Shown here in pieces: positions 1 through 9,200 of a DNA stretch of 64,000 bases (position 1 is the stretch's first letter; every line of letters starts with the position of its first letter). The DNA is taken from contig NZ_LFMD02000007.1 of assembly GCF_015776785.2 (NCBI RefSeq), forward strand, positions 1,408,615-1,472,614, read 5' to 3'. A program made the position numbers and the translations under genes. This DNA is from Kitasatospora sp. SUK 42. GTDB lineage: Bacteria > Actinomycetota > Actinomycetes > Streptomycetales > Streptomycetaceae. Under the pieces are notes generated by a model. It was not told where the DNA came from, ran no database searches, and worked only from the letters and a program-made list of their open reading frames with translations.

Positions 1-508
1 GTCGCGCGGGCGCCCGACCCCGCCGCCGAGGTCCGACGGACGGCTTCCGGTGACCGCCGGGCAGCCGGTCGCACCCGCCCGGGTCGGCCGTACGAGGAGC
101 ACCGACACCCTGCTGCTCGACGCCGTCGCCGACGGGGGCGGCGTGCGGGCGGCCCTGCGCGTGCCGGTCGAGAACCCGAGCCTCTTCGACCACGCGCAGG
201 ACCACGTCCCGGGGATGGTGCTGATGGAGGCGGCGCGTCAGCTCGCCGCGCTGGCGGTCGACGCCCGGGGCGAGGGCACGCCGGACCGGACGGTACTGGT
301 CGGCCTGTCGGCCTCCTTCGCCGCCTTCGCGGAGCTGGACGCGCCGGTCACCATGACGGCGGTCCGCACCGGGGGAGGCGGATCGCCGGAGGGGCCGTCA
401 CCGGTCGAGATGACGTTCCACCAGGGCGGCGCGGACATCGCCCGGATGACGGCGGTGCTGGCCCCCGTCCCCGGCCTGCCGTCCGCGACCGGCGAGCGGG
501 AGGGGTGA
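1..508 (+). CDS. AfsA-family protein, C-terminal hotdog domain (5' end outside window)
   Basis: The frame is open from the left edge and I see no ribosome binding site before the first internal GTG (position 50), so the gene most likely begins upstream. The visible part carries the AfsA signature of a hotdog fold, DHAQDHVPGMVLMEAARQ, followed by a beta-rich tail. AfsA enzymes have two hotdog repeats in about 300 residues and condense a beta-ketoacyl-ACP with dihydroxyacetone phosphate in gamma-butyrolactone or butenolide signal synthesis; what is seen here corresponds to the second repeat. The stop lies 4 bases before the KAS III start, whose ribosome binding site lies inside the end of this gene, so they are co-transcribed. 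A single-hotdog dehydratase is an alternative that cannot be excluded without the upstream sequence. Confidence 0.75.
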   Translation, partial: SRGRPTPPPRSDGRLPVTAGQPVAPARVGRTRSTDTLLLDAVADGGGVRAALRVPVENPSLFDHAQDHVPGMVLMEAARQLAALAVDARGEGTPDRTVLVGLSASFAAFAELDAPVTMTAVRTGGGGSPEGPSPVEMTFHQGGADIARMTAVLAPVPGLPSATGEREG

Positions 509-512
509 TCCA

Positions 513-1556
513 ATGAGCGAGGCGGCAGGAGCGGCGGTGGTGGCCGGGCTGGGAGGCCGGGTGCCCCCGACCGTGCTGACCAACCGGGACCTCGTGGCCT
601 CCCTCGACATCGACGAGGAGTGGATCCACAGCCGTACCGGCATCAGACAGCGGCACGTGATCGCCCCGGGCGGGTCCACCGGCGACCTCGCGGTCGAGGC
701 GGGACGGCGGGCACTGGCGTCGGCGGGGGCGGAGCGCGTCGACGCGCTGGTCCTCGCGACCAGCACACCGGACCGGCTGTGCCCGGCGACCGCTCCCGAG
801 GTGGCCGACCGGCTCGGCCTGGGCGCCATTCCGGCGTTCGACGTGGCCGCCGTCTGCACCGGCTTCATCTACGCTCTGGCGACCGCCGGAGGCCTGATCG
901 CCGCCGGCACGGCCGGCACCGTCCTGGTGATCGGCGCGGACACGTTCTCGACCATCCTGGACCCGGCCGACCACCGGATGCGGGCCGTCTTCGGCGACGG
1001 CGCCGGAGCGGTCGTCCTGCGCCCGGGGCGGGCCGGGGAGCAGGGCGCCCTGCTGGGGATCGGCCTGGGCAGTGACGGCTCCCGCAGCGACCTGCTCGGC
1101 ATCCCGGGCGGCGGCTCCCGTCAGCGGTCCGCCGGTCTGCCGACCAGGGCGGAGGACGTCTACTTCACCATGCAGGGACGCGCGGTCTTCCACGAGGCCG
1201 TGCTCCGGATGGCGGCCTCGATCCGGGAGACCGCCGAGCGGGCCGGCTGGCCGCTGGAGGACGTCGACCGGTTCGTCCTGCACCAGGCCAACGCCCGCAT
1301 CCTGGCGGCCGTCGCCACGAGGCTGGGCGTGCCCGTCGAACGGTTCGTCCGCCACATCGACCGGGTCGGCAACACGGCGGCCGCCTCCGTCCCGCTGGCC
1401 CTGGCCGACGGCGTCGCCGGGGGCCGGATCCGGCCCGGTCACCGCGTCGTGCTGGCCAGCTTCGGCGGCGGCCTCACCTGGGGGTCCGTCGCACTCGTCT
1501 GGCCCCGGCTCGACGCCTCGGCCCCGGACGGCCCAGCAGAGCATTCCCACCTGTGA
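513..1556 (+). CDS. 3-oxoacyl-ACP synthase III (KAS III, FabH-like)
   Basis: A 347-residue thiolase-fold condensing enzyme. The catalytic triad is visible: Cys near residue 115 in VAAVCTGF, His near 257 in VLHQANARI, and Asn near 287 in GNTAAASVPLAL; the glycine-rich end SFGGGLTWGS is typical. The family condenses an acyl-CoA starter with malonyl-ACP. A GGGAGGGG ribosome binding site sits in the tail of the AfsA gene. The dedicated ACP and KAS II directly downstream suggest that it primes a separate acyl chain rather than housekeeping fatty acids (inference). Length is slightly above the FabH norm of about 320-340. Confidence 0.93.
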   Translation: MSEAAGAAVVAGLGGRVPPTVLTNRDLVASLDIDEEWIHSRTGIRQRHVIAPGGSTGDLAVEAGRRALASAGAERVDALVLATSTPDRLCPATAPEVADRLGLGAIPAFDVAAVCTGFIYALATAGGLIAAGTAGTVLVIGADTFSTILDPADHRMRAVFGDGAGAVVLRPGRAGEQGALLGIGLGSDGSRSDLLGIPGGGSRQRSAGLPTRAEDVYFTMQGRAVFHEAVLRMAASIRETAERAGWPLEDVDRFVLHQANARILAAVATRLGVPVERFVRHIDRVGNTAAASVPLALADGVAGGRIRPGHRVVLASFGGGLTWGSVALVWPRLDASAPDGPAEHSHL

Positions 1557-1566
1557 GGAGAACGAG

Positions 1567-1806
1567 ATGAATGCGATCGAAGAGCGGATCGCCGAGGTCC
1601 TGTCCGCCCAGTTCAAGGTCGAGCGCGCCGCGATCGAGCCGGACGTCACGTTCGCCGCGCTCCGCTTCGACTCCCTCGTCCTGATCGAGCTCGGCCTCAT
1701 CCTGGACACCGAGTTCGGCGTCGAGATCGACGACGGCGAGCTGACCAACGAGATGACCATCAGCGACGCCGCCGAACTGGTCGCCGCCAAGGGGGCGTCG
1801 CTCTGA
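1567..1806 (+). CDS. Acyl carrier protein
   Basis: A 79-residue acidic protein of standard ACP length. The phosphopantetheine site is the Ser near residue 36 in RFDSLVLIEL; this is DSL followed by V-L-I-E-L, with an acidic helix II and a DAAELVAAKG end. The start is the ATG at 1567, preceded by GAGGAGAACGAG. Its TGA overlaps the ATG of the KAS II gene (TGATG), so the two are translationally coupled. It most likely carries the acyl chain between the flanking ketosynthases and possibly the AfsA-type enzyme. Confidence 0.93.
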   Translation: MNAIEERIAEVLSAQFKVERAAIEPDVTFAALRFDSLVLIELGLILDTEFGVEIDDGELTNEMTISDAAELVAAKGASL

Positions 1807-3041
1807 TGGTGGGCCGGGCGGAGGCGTTCGGAGTCGCGGTCACCGGGCTCGGACTGGTGACCCCCGCCGGGATCGGCGTCAAGGAGAACTGGGACGGCCT
1901 CACCTCCGGAGTCTCCCGCGCGGCTCCGGACGAGGCGCTCCGGGGCTGGCCGGTCGACTTCACCTGCCGGGTGCCCGGCTTCGACCCCGAGGAACTGCTG
2001 GGCGGCTTCTCGGCCTGGCAGCTGGAACGGTTCGTCCAGCTCGCGATCGTCGCGTCCCGGCAGGCCCTCGACGACGCGGGCTGGGACCCGGCGACCTGGG
2101 ACGGCGCCCGCGTGGGCGTGGTCCTGGGCAACTCGCTCGGCGGCGTCCAGACCGTCGAACGCCAGCACCGGGCCCTGCTCGACGGCGGGCCCCGCAGGGT
2201 CTCGCCGCTGCTGATCCCGATGTCGATGGTGAACATGGTCGCCGGCCAGGTGGCGATCGACATCGGGGCCAGGGGGCCGAGCCAGGTCGTGGCGACCGCC
2301 TGCGCCTCCGGCACGACGGCCGTCGGCACCGCGCGGGAGCTGCTGCGCTCCGGGGCCTGCGACGTGGTCCTGGCGGGCGGATCCGAGTCCGCGCTGACAC
2401 CGCTGGCCATGGCGGGGCTCAGCAGGATGGGCGCGCTGTCCCGGCGGACCGACGACCCGGCGACGGCCTCGCGCCCCTTCGACGCGGACCGCGACGGCTT
2501 CGTCGCCGCCGAGGGCGCGGGCGTGCTGGTGCTGGAGCGGATCGCGGACGCCCGTGCCCGGGGCGCCGTGCCCCGGGCGGTGGTGCGCGGCTACGGCGCC
2601 GCCACCGACGCCCACCACCCCACGGCCCCCGACCCGGACGGCCGCGGGATCGAGCAGGCGCTGCGCGCGGCACTGGCGGACGCCGGGCTCGGGCCCTCCG
2701 ACGTCGACCACGTCAACGCCCACGGGACGTCGACCCCGCTCAACGACGTCACCGAGGGCCGGATGCTCCACCGCGTCCTGGGCGACGGCCCGCTGGTGAC
2801 CTCCACCAAGGGTGTCACCGGGCACGCGCTGGCGGCGGCCGGCGCGATCGAGGCCGGGTTCACGGCGCTCGCCATCCAGCACCGGAGCGTTCCGCCCACC
2901 GCCAACCTCGCCCGGCTCGACCCCGAGCTGGAGATCGACGTGGTGTACGGCGCGCCGCGCAGCGCCGTGATCGAGGTCGCCGTGAGCACCTCGCTGGGCT
3001 TCGGCGGCCACAACGCCGCCCTCGTCCTGACCGCCGACTGA
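1806..3041 (+). CDS. 3-oxoacyl-ACP synthase II (KAS II, FabF-like)
   Basis: A 411-residue elongating ketosynthase. The Cys-His-His triad is intact: Cys near 166 in TACASGTTAVG, His near 306 in NAHGTSTPLND, and His near 340 in KGVTGHALAAAG; the end SLGFGGHNAALV is typical. No chain-length-factor partner is present, unlike a type II polyketide cluster, so it most likely works as a FabF-type homodimer. It would extend the chain primed by the upstream KAS III on the adjacent ACP. The start overlaps the ACP stop by one base. Confidence 0.93.
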   Translation: MVGRAEAFGVAVTGLGLVTPAGIGVKENWDGLTSGVSRAAPDEALRGWPVDFTCRVPGFDPEELLGGFSAWQLERFVQLAIVASRQALDDAGWDPATWDGARVGVVLGNSLGGVQTVERQHRALLDGGPRRVSPLLIPMSMVNMVAGQVAIDIGARGPSQVVATACASGTTAVGTARELLRSGACDVVLAGGSESALTPLAMAGLSRMGALSRRTDDPATASRPFDADRDGFVAAEGAGVLVLERIADARARGAVPRAVVRGYGAATDAHHPTAPDPDGRGIEQALRAALADAGLGPSDVDHVNAHGTSTPLNDVTEGRMLHRVLGDGPLVTSTKGVTGHALAAAGAIEAGFTALAIQHRSVPPTANLARLDPELEIDVVYGAPRSAVIEVAVSTSLGFGGHNAALVLTAD

Positions 3042-3096
3042 CCGAATACCTGACCAACCATCCGACTGACCATGTGACCGACCACCGGGAGTGGAC

Positions 3097-3804
3097 ATGA
3101 GCAAGCTGCAGAAGATCCGACTGATCGCACTGGACAGCGACGGGGTGCTCCTCAACGACACCTACAGCCCCGTCATCGAGCGCTTCGTCACCAAGCACGG
3201 CGGCCGCTACACCGCCGAGGTCGAGCGCGGCGTGTGGGGCTCGCCGCAGCTGGCCGCGGGCCAGAACATGGCGCTCGCGTGCAAGCTGCCCTGGTCGGCG
3301 CGGGAGACGATCGCGGCGTTCTTCGAGGAGCGGGAGGCCTACCTGCGCAAGAACCCGGTCCAGGTGACGGAGGGCGCCGAGGAACTCCTCGCCACGCTGC
3401 GGGAGACGGGAGCCCGGGTGGTCTGCTACGGCGGCCGCACCCGCGAGTACACCTTCGACAAGTACCTGGGCCACCTGGCCGAGTACTTCGACGCGGAGAT
3501 CCCGTACGTGGACGTCAACGACTTCCGGCCGGGCACCAAGGAGATCGTCCGGGACATCTTCCGCTACGAGTTCGACGAGGTCCTCTTCGTCGACGACATC
3601 AACCGGGTGGCCGAGGTCACCAAGGCCCTCGGGGCGGGCTTCGTCGGTGTCCCCGCCTCCCTGCCGCACAACTTCCAGCGGGCCGAGATGGAGGCGACCG
3701 GCGTGCGGTACTCGGTGGACGACATCCGGGGGATCGACCTCGAACTGCTCGAAGCGGTCGACGAGGAGCTCGCCGCAGGCACCCTCTGGTCGGACCGGGC
3801 CTGA
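3097..3804 (+). CDS. HAD-superfamily phosphatase-like hydrolase
   Basis: A 235-residue protein with HAD motif I LIALDSDGVLL (nucleophile and acid/base Asp near residues 13 and 15) and motif IV VLFVDDINRV. The usual Thr/Ser of motif II falls in VVCYGGRTREY, where it is unclear which residue serves. I chose ATG 3097 because GGGAG ends 5 bases upstream; the GTG at 3091 overlaps that site. Known butenolide clusters contain phosphatases that act after the AfsA step on a phosphorylated ester, so this protein could have that role (inference). FkbH-like glyceryl-ACP proteins are also HADs but are larger and have an extra domain that is absent here. Confidence 0.8.
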   Translation: MSKLQKIRLIALDSDGVLLNDTYSPVIERFVTKHGGRYTAEVERGVWGSPQLAAGQNMALACKLPWSARETIAAFFEEREAYLRKNPVQVTEGAEELLATLRETGARVVCYGGRTREYTFDKYLGHLAEYFDAEIPYVDVNDFRPGTKEIVRDIFRYEFDEVLFVDDINRVAEVTKALGAGFVGVPASLPHNFQRAEMEATGVRYSVDDIRGIDLELLEAVDEELAAGTLWSDRA

Positions 3805-4847
3805 TGACCGGGCCAGGGATGCTGCCGAGCACCCGGCTGGGCCGGGTCGGGCCGCAGGTGGGGGTGCAGGGCCTCGGCTGCATGGGGATGAGCGAGTTCT
3901 ACGGCCCGAGCGACCTCGACGCGTCCGTGCGGACCCTCCACCGGGCGCTGGAGCTCGGCGTCACGCTCTTCGACACCGCGGACAGCTACGGCACCGGCCA
4001 CAACGAGGAGCTGCTCGGCCCGTTCGTGCGGGCGAACCGCGACCGGGTCGTGATCGCCACCAAGTTCGGCCTGGTCCGCAGCGCGACCGACCCGCACTAC
4101 CGGGGGATGGACACCTCGCCGGCGTACATCCGCAAGGCGGTCGAGGCCAGCCTTCGTCGGCTGGGCGTCGACACCATCGACCTCTACTATGCCCACCGGA
4201 TCGACCCCCGCACGCCCGTCGCGGAGACGGTCGGCGCGATGGCCGAGCTGGTGGAGCGGGGGAGCGTCCGGTACCTGGGGCTGTCCGAGGTCAGCGGGGC
4301 GCAGCTGCGGGAGGCGCTGGAGGTCCACCCGATCGCGGCCGTGCAGTCCGAGTGGTCGCTGTTCTCCCGTGACGTGGAGGAGGACGTCGTCCCCGTCGCG
4401 GCGGAGGCGGGTGTGGCCATGGTGCCGTACTCGCCGCTGGGGAGGGGCCTGTTGACCGGTTCGTTCACCACGGTCGACGGGCTCTCCGAGGGCGACTTCC
4501 GCCGGTCGATGCCGCGCTTCGCCGGGGAGAACGGCCGGCACAACCTCGGGCTGCTCGCCCCGTTGCACCGGATCGCGGAGGCCCGGGGCGTCACCGCGGC
4601 ACAGATCGCGCTCGCCTGGGTCCACCACCGGGCCGCCGTGCACGGCGTCGCGGTCGTCCCGATCCCGGGAACGCGGGCCCTCCACCGGCTGGAGGAGAAC
4701 GTCGGCGCCGCCACCCTGCGCCTCACCGAGGAGGAGCTGGCCGAGCTGCTACCGCTCGGCGGGCTGGTCGCCGGGCCCCGCCACGCAGGGCTGACCTTCG
4801 CCTCTCTACGCGCGTCGGGCGGCGAAACCGCAGGTCAACGAACTTAA
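3804..4847 (+). CDS. Aldo/keto reductase
   Basis: A 347-residue (alpha/beta)8-barrel NADPH-dependent oxidoreductase. The catalytic residues are present: Asp and Tyr near 62 in FDTADSYG, Lys near 87 in ATKFGL, and His near 131 in YYAHRID. The end VPIPGTRALHRLEEN is the usual cofactor-phosphate contact. Its ATG overlaps the preceding stop (TGATG). In this operon it is a candidate for the ketone reduction that finishes a butanolide-type signal (inference); the true substrate cannot be read from the sequence. Confidence 0.9.
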   Translation: MTGPGMLPSTRLGRVGPQVGVQGLGCMGMSEFYGPSDLDASVRTLHRALELGVTLFDTADSYGTGHNEELLGPFVRANRDRVVIATKFGLVRSATDPHYRGMDTSPAYIRKAVEASLRRLGVDTIDLYYAHRIDPRTPVAETVGAMAELVERGSVRYLGLSEVSGAQLREALEVHPIAAVQSEWSLFSRDVEEDVVPVAAEAGVAMVPYSPLGRGLLTGSFTTVDGLSEGDFRRSMPRFAGENGRHNLGLLAPLHRIAEARGVTAAQIALAWVHHRAAVHGVAVVPIPGTRALHRLEENVGAATLRLTEEELAELLPLGGLVAGPRHAGLTFASLRASGGETAGQRT

Positions 4848-4901
4848 GGGAGGCTTTAGTTGGGACAGGGAGCCTTGGTTCTGCCGTAATTTGGTCACGG
4901 C

Positions 4902-5140
4902 ATGACCGAAAGTGAGAATTTCTTGAACGATGTGACGCCCGGGAGTGCGCTCCCTCAGTTCCCGATCGTCCGAACCCGCCTCCTGGCACCGCCTGTGGAG
5001 GACTCCGGCCCGCGCGCGGGGAGCCCGATCACCCGGGCCCCCCGCGCAGGCCGCTTCCCCGGCCTGCGCACCAACCTCCGCGAGCTGTTCACCGATTCCT
5101 GACACCCGGGTTCCGCGCCGACCGGTTCGCGCGGCCCCAC
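4902..5140 (+). pseudogene. Possible cytochrome P450 N-terminal remnant (frameshifted)
   Basis: An ORF of 66 codons (4902-5102) reads like the first 60 residues of an actinomycete P450: a FP-x-x-R stretch (LPQFPIVRTRLLAPP), then SPITRA, then LRTNLRELFTDS, which resembles the segment before 'DPRFSADR' in the family. It stops there, but a different frame continues with FRADRFARPH (5111-5140), as expected after an indel. No heme-binding Cys region follows; the SARP gene starts 99 bases later. P450s are common neighbours of AfsA genes. The alternative is an unrelated small ORF. Confidence 0.35.
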
Positions 5141-5238
5141 CGGGTGGGCGGGCGCTGCCCGCTTGTCCGGAACCCAACAGGAACGCCAGTCAGCAGCTAT
5201 TCTCGCAACACGTGCGCAAGAGGCGGGGGAGTAAGCAC

Positions 5239-6123
5239 ATGTACAACGACTTGCAGCTTATGGATTCAAGCGCCGGAAGCGACGTCCTCGTTCCGGACTT
5301 TCCGCCGGCGGCCGTCGTGGCGCAGAGAACCCGTCCAGTGACCTTCGAACTCCTGGGCCCCGTCTGCGTGAACTGCGGTGATCAGCGGCGATCGGTCAGT
5401 GCCCGGAAGGTCAAAATCCTCTTCGCGACACTGCTCTCGCGAGCCGGACGGACCGTGGGAATCGATGAACTCATCACCGAACTCTGGGGCGAGCACCCGC
5501 CGCTGCGGGCCACCGCGGCCTTGTACGTCTACGTATCCCAGCTCAGAAAATTCCTGGTCGACGCCGGTTGTACGGGCAGCAGGATAGAGACCCGCCACCC
5601 CGGATACGGGTTGGACCTGGGCCCGCACGAACGGGATGTCGACGTGTTCCAGCGGCGGGTGAGGAAAGCCCGCAATCACGTCTCGCACGGAGAGCACGAG
5701 CGGGCCGTCGTGGAATTCAAAAGGGCACTCAGCCTGTGGCGCGGACCAGCACTCGGGAGTCTGAGGGACGGACCAATCGTCAGCGGTTTCGCCACCTGGT
5801 GTCAAGAGTTCCGACTGGAATGCATCGAGATCATGCTGGAGTCCAATCTCGCACTCGGCAGGCACCGCGAGATCGTGGGGCCGCTCTTCTCGCTGACGAC
5901 GGATCACCCGTTCCGGGAATCCTTCTACCGGCAGCTGATGCTCGCGCTCTACCGGTCCGAACGGCGGGCGGACGCGCTGCGCGTCTACCAGGTGGCCAGG
6001 GACACCCTCCGCCGTGACCTCGGGCTCGATCCCGGGGTCGCCCTGCGCGCCGTCCACCAGGCCGTCCTCACCGCGGACGACCGGCTGGAGGACCTCCAGG
6101 GGTCCGTCCGACCGTTCATGTGA
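5239..6123 (+). CDS. SARP-family transcriptional activator
   Basis: A 294-residue regulator with an OmpR-type winged helix (residues about 33-125: FELLGPVCV, ARKVKILFATLLSRAG, ELIT-ELWG, YVYVSQLRKFL) followed by a bacterial transcriptional activation domain (about 130-280, ending in the family pattern LRRDLGLDPG). The ATG at 5239 follows a GGGGGAG site by 7 bases. SARPs bind 11-bp-spaced heptamer repeats and switch on antibiotic or signal biosynthesis. Its position just behind the AfsA/KAS operon makes that operon the obvious candidate target (inference). Confidence 0.92.
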   Translation: MYNDLQLMDSSAGSDVLVPDFPPAAVVAQRTRPVTFELLGPVCVNCGDQRRSVSARKVKILFATLLSRAGRTVGIDELITELWGEHPPLRATAALYVYVSQLRKFLVDAGCTGSRIETRHPGYGLDLGPHERDVDVFQRRVRKARNHVSHGEHERAVVEFKRALSLWRGPALGSLRDGPIVSGFATWCQEFRLECIEIMLESNLALGRHREIVGPLFSLTTDHPFRESFYRQLMLALYRSERRADALRVYQVARDTLRRDLGLDPGVALRAVHQAVLTADDRLEDLQGSVRPFM

Positions 6124-6220
6124 CCGCCGCCCGCTGCTCCTGATCGTCACGCCGGGGCAGCGGGCGGGCCGTACACGGTTGCGCCCAGGCCGTGCGCGTC
6201 GGTGGCGGAGCCCGCAGAAA

Positions 6221-6261
6221 GGGCGGTGGCCCGGGAAGGAGTTCCTCCCGGGCCACCGCCC
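6221..6261. terminator. Bidirectional hairpin terminator
   Basis: A perfect 16-bp inverted repeat, GGGCGGTGGCCCGGGA (6221-6236) and its complement (6246-6261), with a 9-base loop. It lies between the convergent ends of the SARP gene (plus strand, ends 6123) and the DUF11 gene (minus strand, ends 6290) and can serve both. Confidence 0.85.
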
Positions 6262-6289
6262 TCGGCCCGTCAGGGCCGGTCCGGCCGGA

Positions 6290-9200
6290 TCAGATCCACT
6301 GGCTCACCCCGGGCGGCGCGGCCAGGAGGGGCAGCAGCGGACCGAGGCCGGTCAGCGCCGGACCGAGGGTGATGTAGGGCAGGACCGACGGGACGGCTGC
6401 CGGCAGCGCCCCGAAGTCGAGTCCGGCCAGCGGGTCGCCGCCGGTTCCGATGATGTCGTCGTACAGCCACGGGTCATGGCCGGGCTTGTGACCGTGGTCG
6501 TGGCACTTCTCCTTCTCGCACGGCGGCAGGCACCGGGCGAGCGCGGAGGACGGCGGCGTGGTCACCGGCTGGGTCCCCGGCGGGGAGTTCGGCGGCACGT
6601 AGGAGGCGGTGACGGTGTTGACGGTGTCCTCGCTGATCAGGCTGGAGCAGAAGAACGTCGTCGTCTGCCCCGCCGCCAGGTCGAACGTCCCGGCCGCCAC
6701 CACGCAGGACGGCTCCTGGGCGTCGTTCAGCGTGATGCCGGTCAAATCCACGGTGCCGTTGTTGGTGACCGTGATCCGCCAGAACACCTGGCACTTGTCC
6801 GGGGCGCACAGCTCCTCGGGCGCGTTCCCCTTGCGCAGGGTCACCTCCTTGCCCCACGGTCCGGCCCCGCCCGGGCCGCAGTCGGCGGCCTTGCCGGACT
6901 GGCAGACCTCCTTGTTGACCTCCAGCGACGGGACGCCGCCACCGCTCACGGTGACGGTGGCTTCGGAGGGGGGCGTGGTGATGGGGGTGCCGCCGGGTCC
7001 GGGGAAGGTGGCGGTGACGGTGTTGGTGGTGGTCTGGGTGACGTTGGTGAGATCGCAGAACACCTGCTGAGAGGCGCCGACCGCCAGGTCGAACGTTCCG
7101 GCGGCGGTCACACAGGACGGTGACACGCTGTCCGTCAGGGTGATGTCGGTGACGGGGACCGTGCCGGTGTTGGTCACGGTGATGCGCCAGTACGCCGTGG
7201 TGCCGGTGGTGATTGTGGTGTTCTTCGCCCAGGGGCCGGGGCCGCCGTCAGTGCAGTCGTTGGCGTTGGTGGAGGTGCAGACCTCTTTGTTGATGCTGAG
7301 TGATGGTACGACCGGTGGGGTGACGTCGACCGTGGCTTCGGAGGGGGGCGTGGTGATGGGGGTGCCGCCGGGTCCGGGGAAGGTGGCCGTCACCGTGTTC
7401 ACGGTGTGTTGGGTGACGTTCGGGAGGTTGCAGAACACCTGCTGTGAGGCGCCGACCGCCAGGTCGAACGTTCCGGCGGCGGTGGCGCAGGACGGTGACA
7501 CGCTGTCCGTCAGGGTGATGTCGGTGACGGGGACCGTGCCGGTGTTGGTCACGGTGATGCGCCAGTACGCCGTGGTGCCGGTGGTGATTGTGGTGTTCTT
7601 CGCCCAGGGGCCGGGGCCGCCGTCAGTGCAGTCGTTGGCGTTGGTGGAGGTGCAGACCTCTTTGTTGATGCTGAGTGATGGTACGACCGGTGGGGTGACG
7701 TCGACCGTGGCTTCGGAGGGGGGCGTGGTGATGGGGGTGCCGCCGGGTCCGGGGAAGGTGGCCGTCACCGTGTTCACGGTGTGTTGGGTGACGTTCGCGA
7801 GGTCGCAGAACACCTGGTGCGACCCGCCAGCCGCGAGGTCGAACGTCCCGGCGGCGGTCACGCAGGACGGTGACACGCTGTCCGCCAGGGTGATGCCGGT
7901 GACCGGGACGGTGCCGGTGTTGGTCACGGTGATCCGCCAGTACGCCGTGTTCCCGGACGGAATCGTCGTACTGCCGGCCCACGGCCCGTTACCGCCCTCC
8001 CCACAGTCGGCGGCGTTCGTGGAAGTGCAGACCTCCTTCAGGATCGTCAACGACGGCACGTCCACCGTGGCCTCCGAGGGAGGCGTGGTGATCGGTGTGC
8101 CGCCCGGTCCGGGGAAGGTGGCCGTCACCGTGTTCACCGTGGGCTGCGTGACGTTCGCCAGGTCGCAGAACACCTGGTGCGAGGCGCCGACCGCGAGGTC
8201 GAACGTTCCGGCGGCGGTCACGCACGACGGTGACACGCTGTCCGTCAGCGTGATGCCGGTGACCGGAACCGCGCCCGTGTTGGTCACCGTGATCCGCCAG
8301 TACGCCGTGGCACCGGGTGCGAGCGTCGCGTTCTTCGCCCAGGGCCCGATGCCGCCGTCCACACAGTCGGACGCCGTCGCGGAGGTGCAGACCTCCTTGT
8401 TGATCGTCAGGCTCGGCGTGCACTGGGCGCCCGGGGTCACCTGGAGGGTGACGGTGTTGGAGGTGACGGGCGCCTGGCCGTTGGTGACGGCGGAGGCCTG
8501 GTTGGAGACGGAGGTGACGGAGCAGTCGGTCGACACCGTGGTCTCGAAGCAGATCTGCGGTGCGTCGCCGACGAAGGTCACCTGCATCTGCGGGTGGTTG
8601 CCGGGGGTGAAGGACGCCCCGCTGATCAGGGTGAGGTTGGCGACCACCTGGATCGGCGAGTCGCTGGTCGGGACGGACGAGATGTCCGCGGTCTCCGTGG
8701 CGGGGTTGAACGGGAAGGTGCCGATGACGGTCCCGCCGGCCGTCAGCACGGTCACCGAGGACTGGGTGAAGTCGACGGTCGTCGGGTCGATGCCGAGGAG
8801 ACTGACCGTCCCGTAGGACCTCACGTGTCCGGTGGCTCCGTCGCAGTAGTACGCGGAGGGGTTGATGGTGCCCTGGGCCTTGGTCTTCAGGCAGGGCGAG
8901 GCTCCGGTGACCGGGTCGATCGAGAACAGGTAGCCGGTGTCGCCGAGGCTGAACTTGCACTGGCCGTTGTAGGCGTAACCGTACGGTCTGGTGTCGCCGC
9001 CGTTGACGTTGGGCGGGCCGTTGAGGACGCCGTTGGTGCCGTACTGGGTGCAGGGGGCCTGGGTGTTCCAGTCGTAGCAGAACGAGGAGCTGGCGGAGGT
9101 CGGGGAGATGCTGAGGTAGATCCAGAACGGGAACTCGGTCTCCAGGTGCCCGTTGGCGGCGGTGATGGTCAGCGGCACCTGGAAGTTGGCCTCACCGGGG

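Noticed and set aside
348-3161. Long minus-strand open frame (937 codons) opposite the KAS genes
   Set aside because: It lies antisense to a clear KAS III-ACP-KAS II set, has Arg/Gly/Pro-rich low-complexity composition and no domain. It is the usual high-GC shadow.
6900-8100. CRISPR-like regular repeat
   Set aside because: The period is 375 bp and in frame. The repeats are coding protein domains without short spacers.
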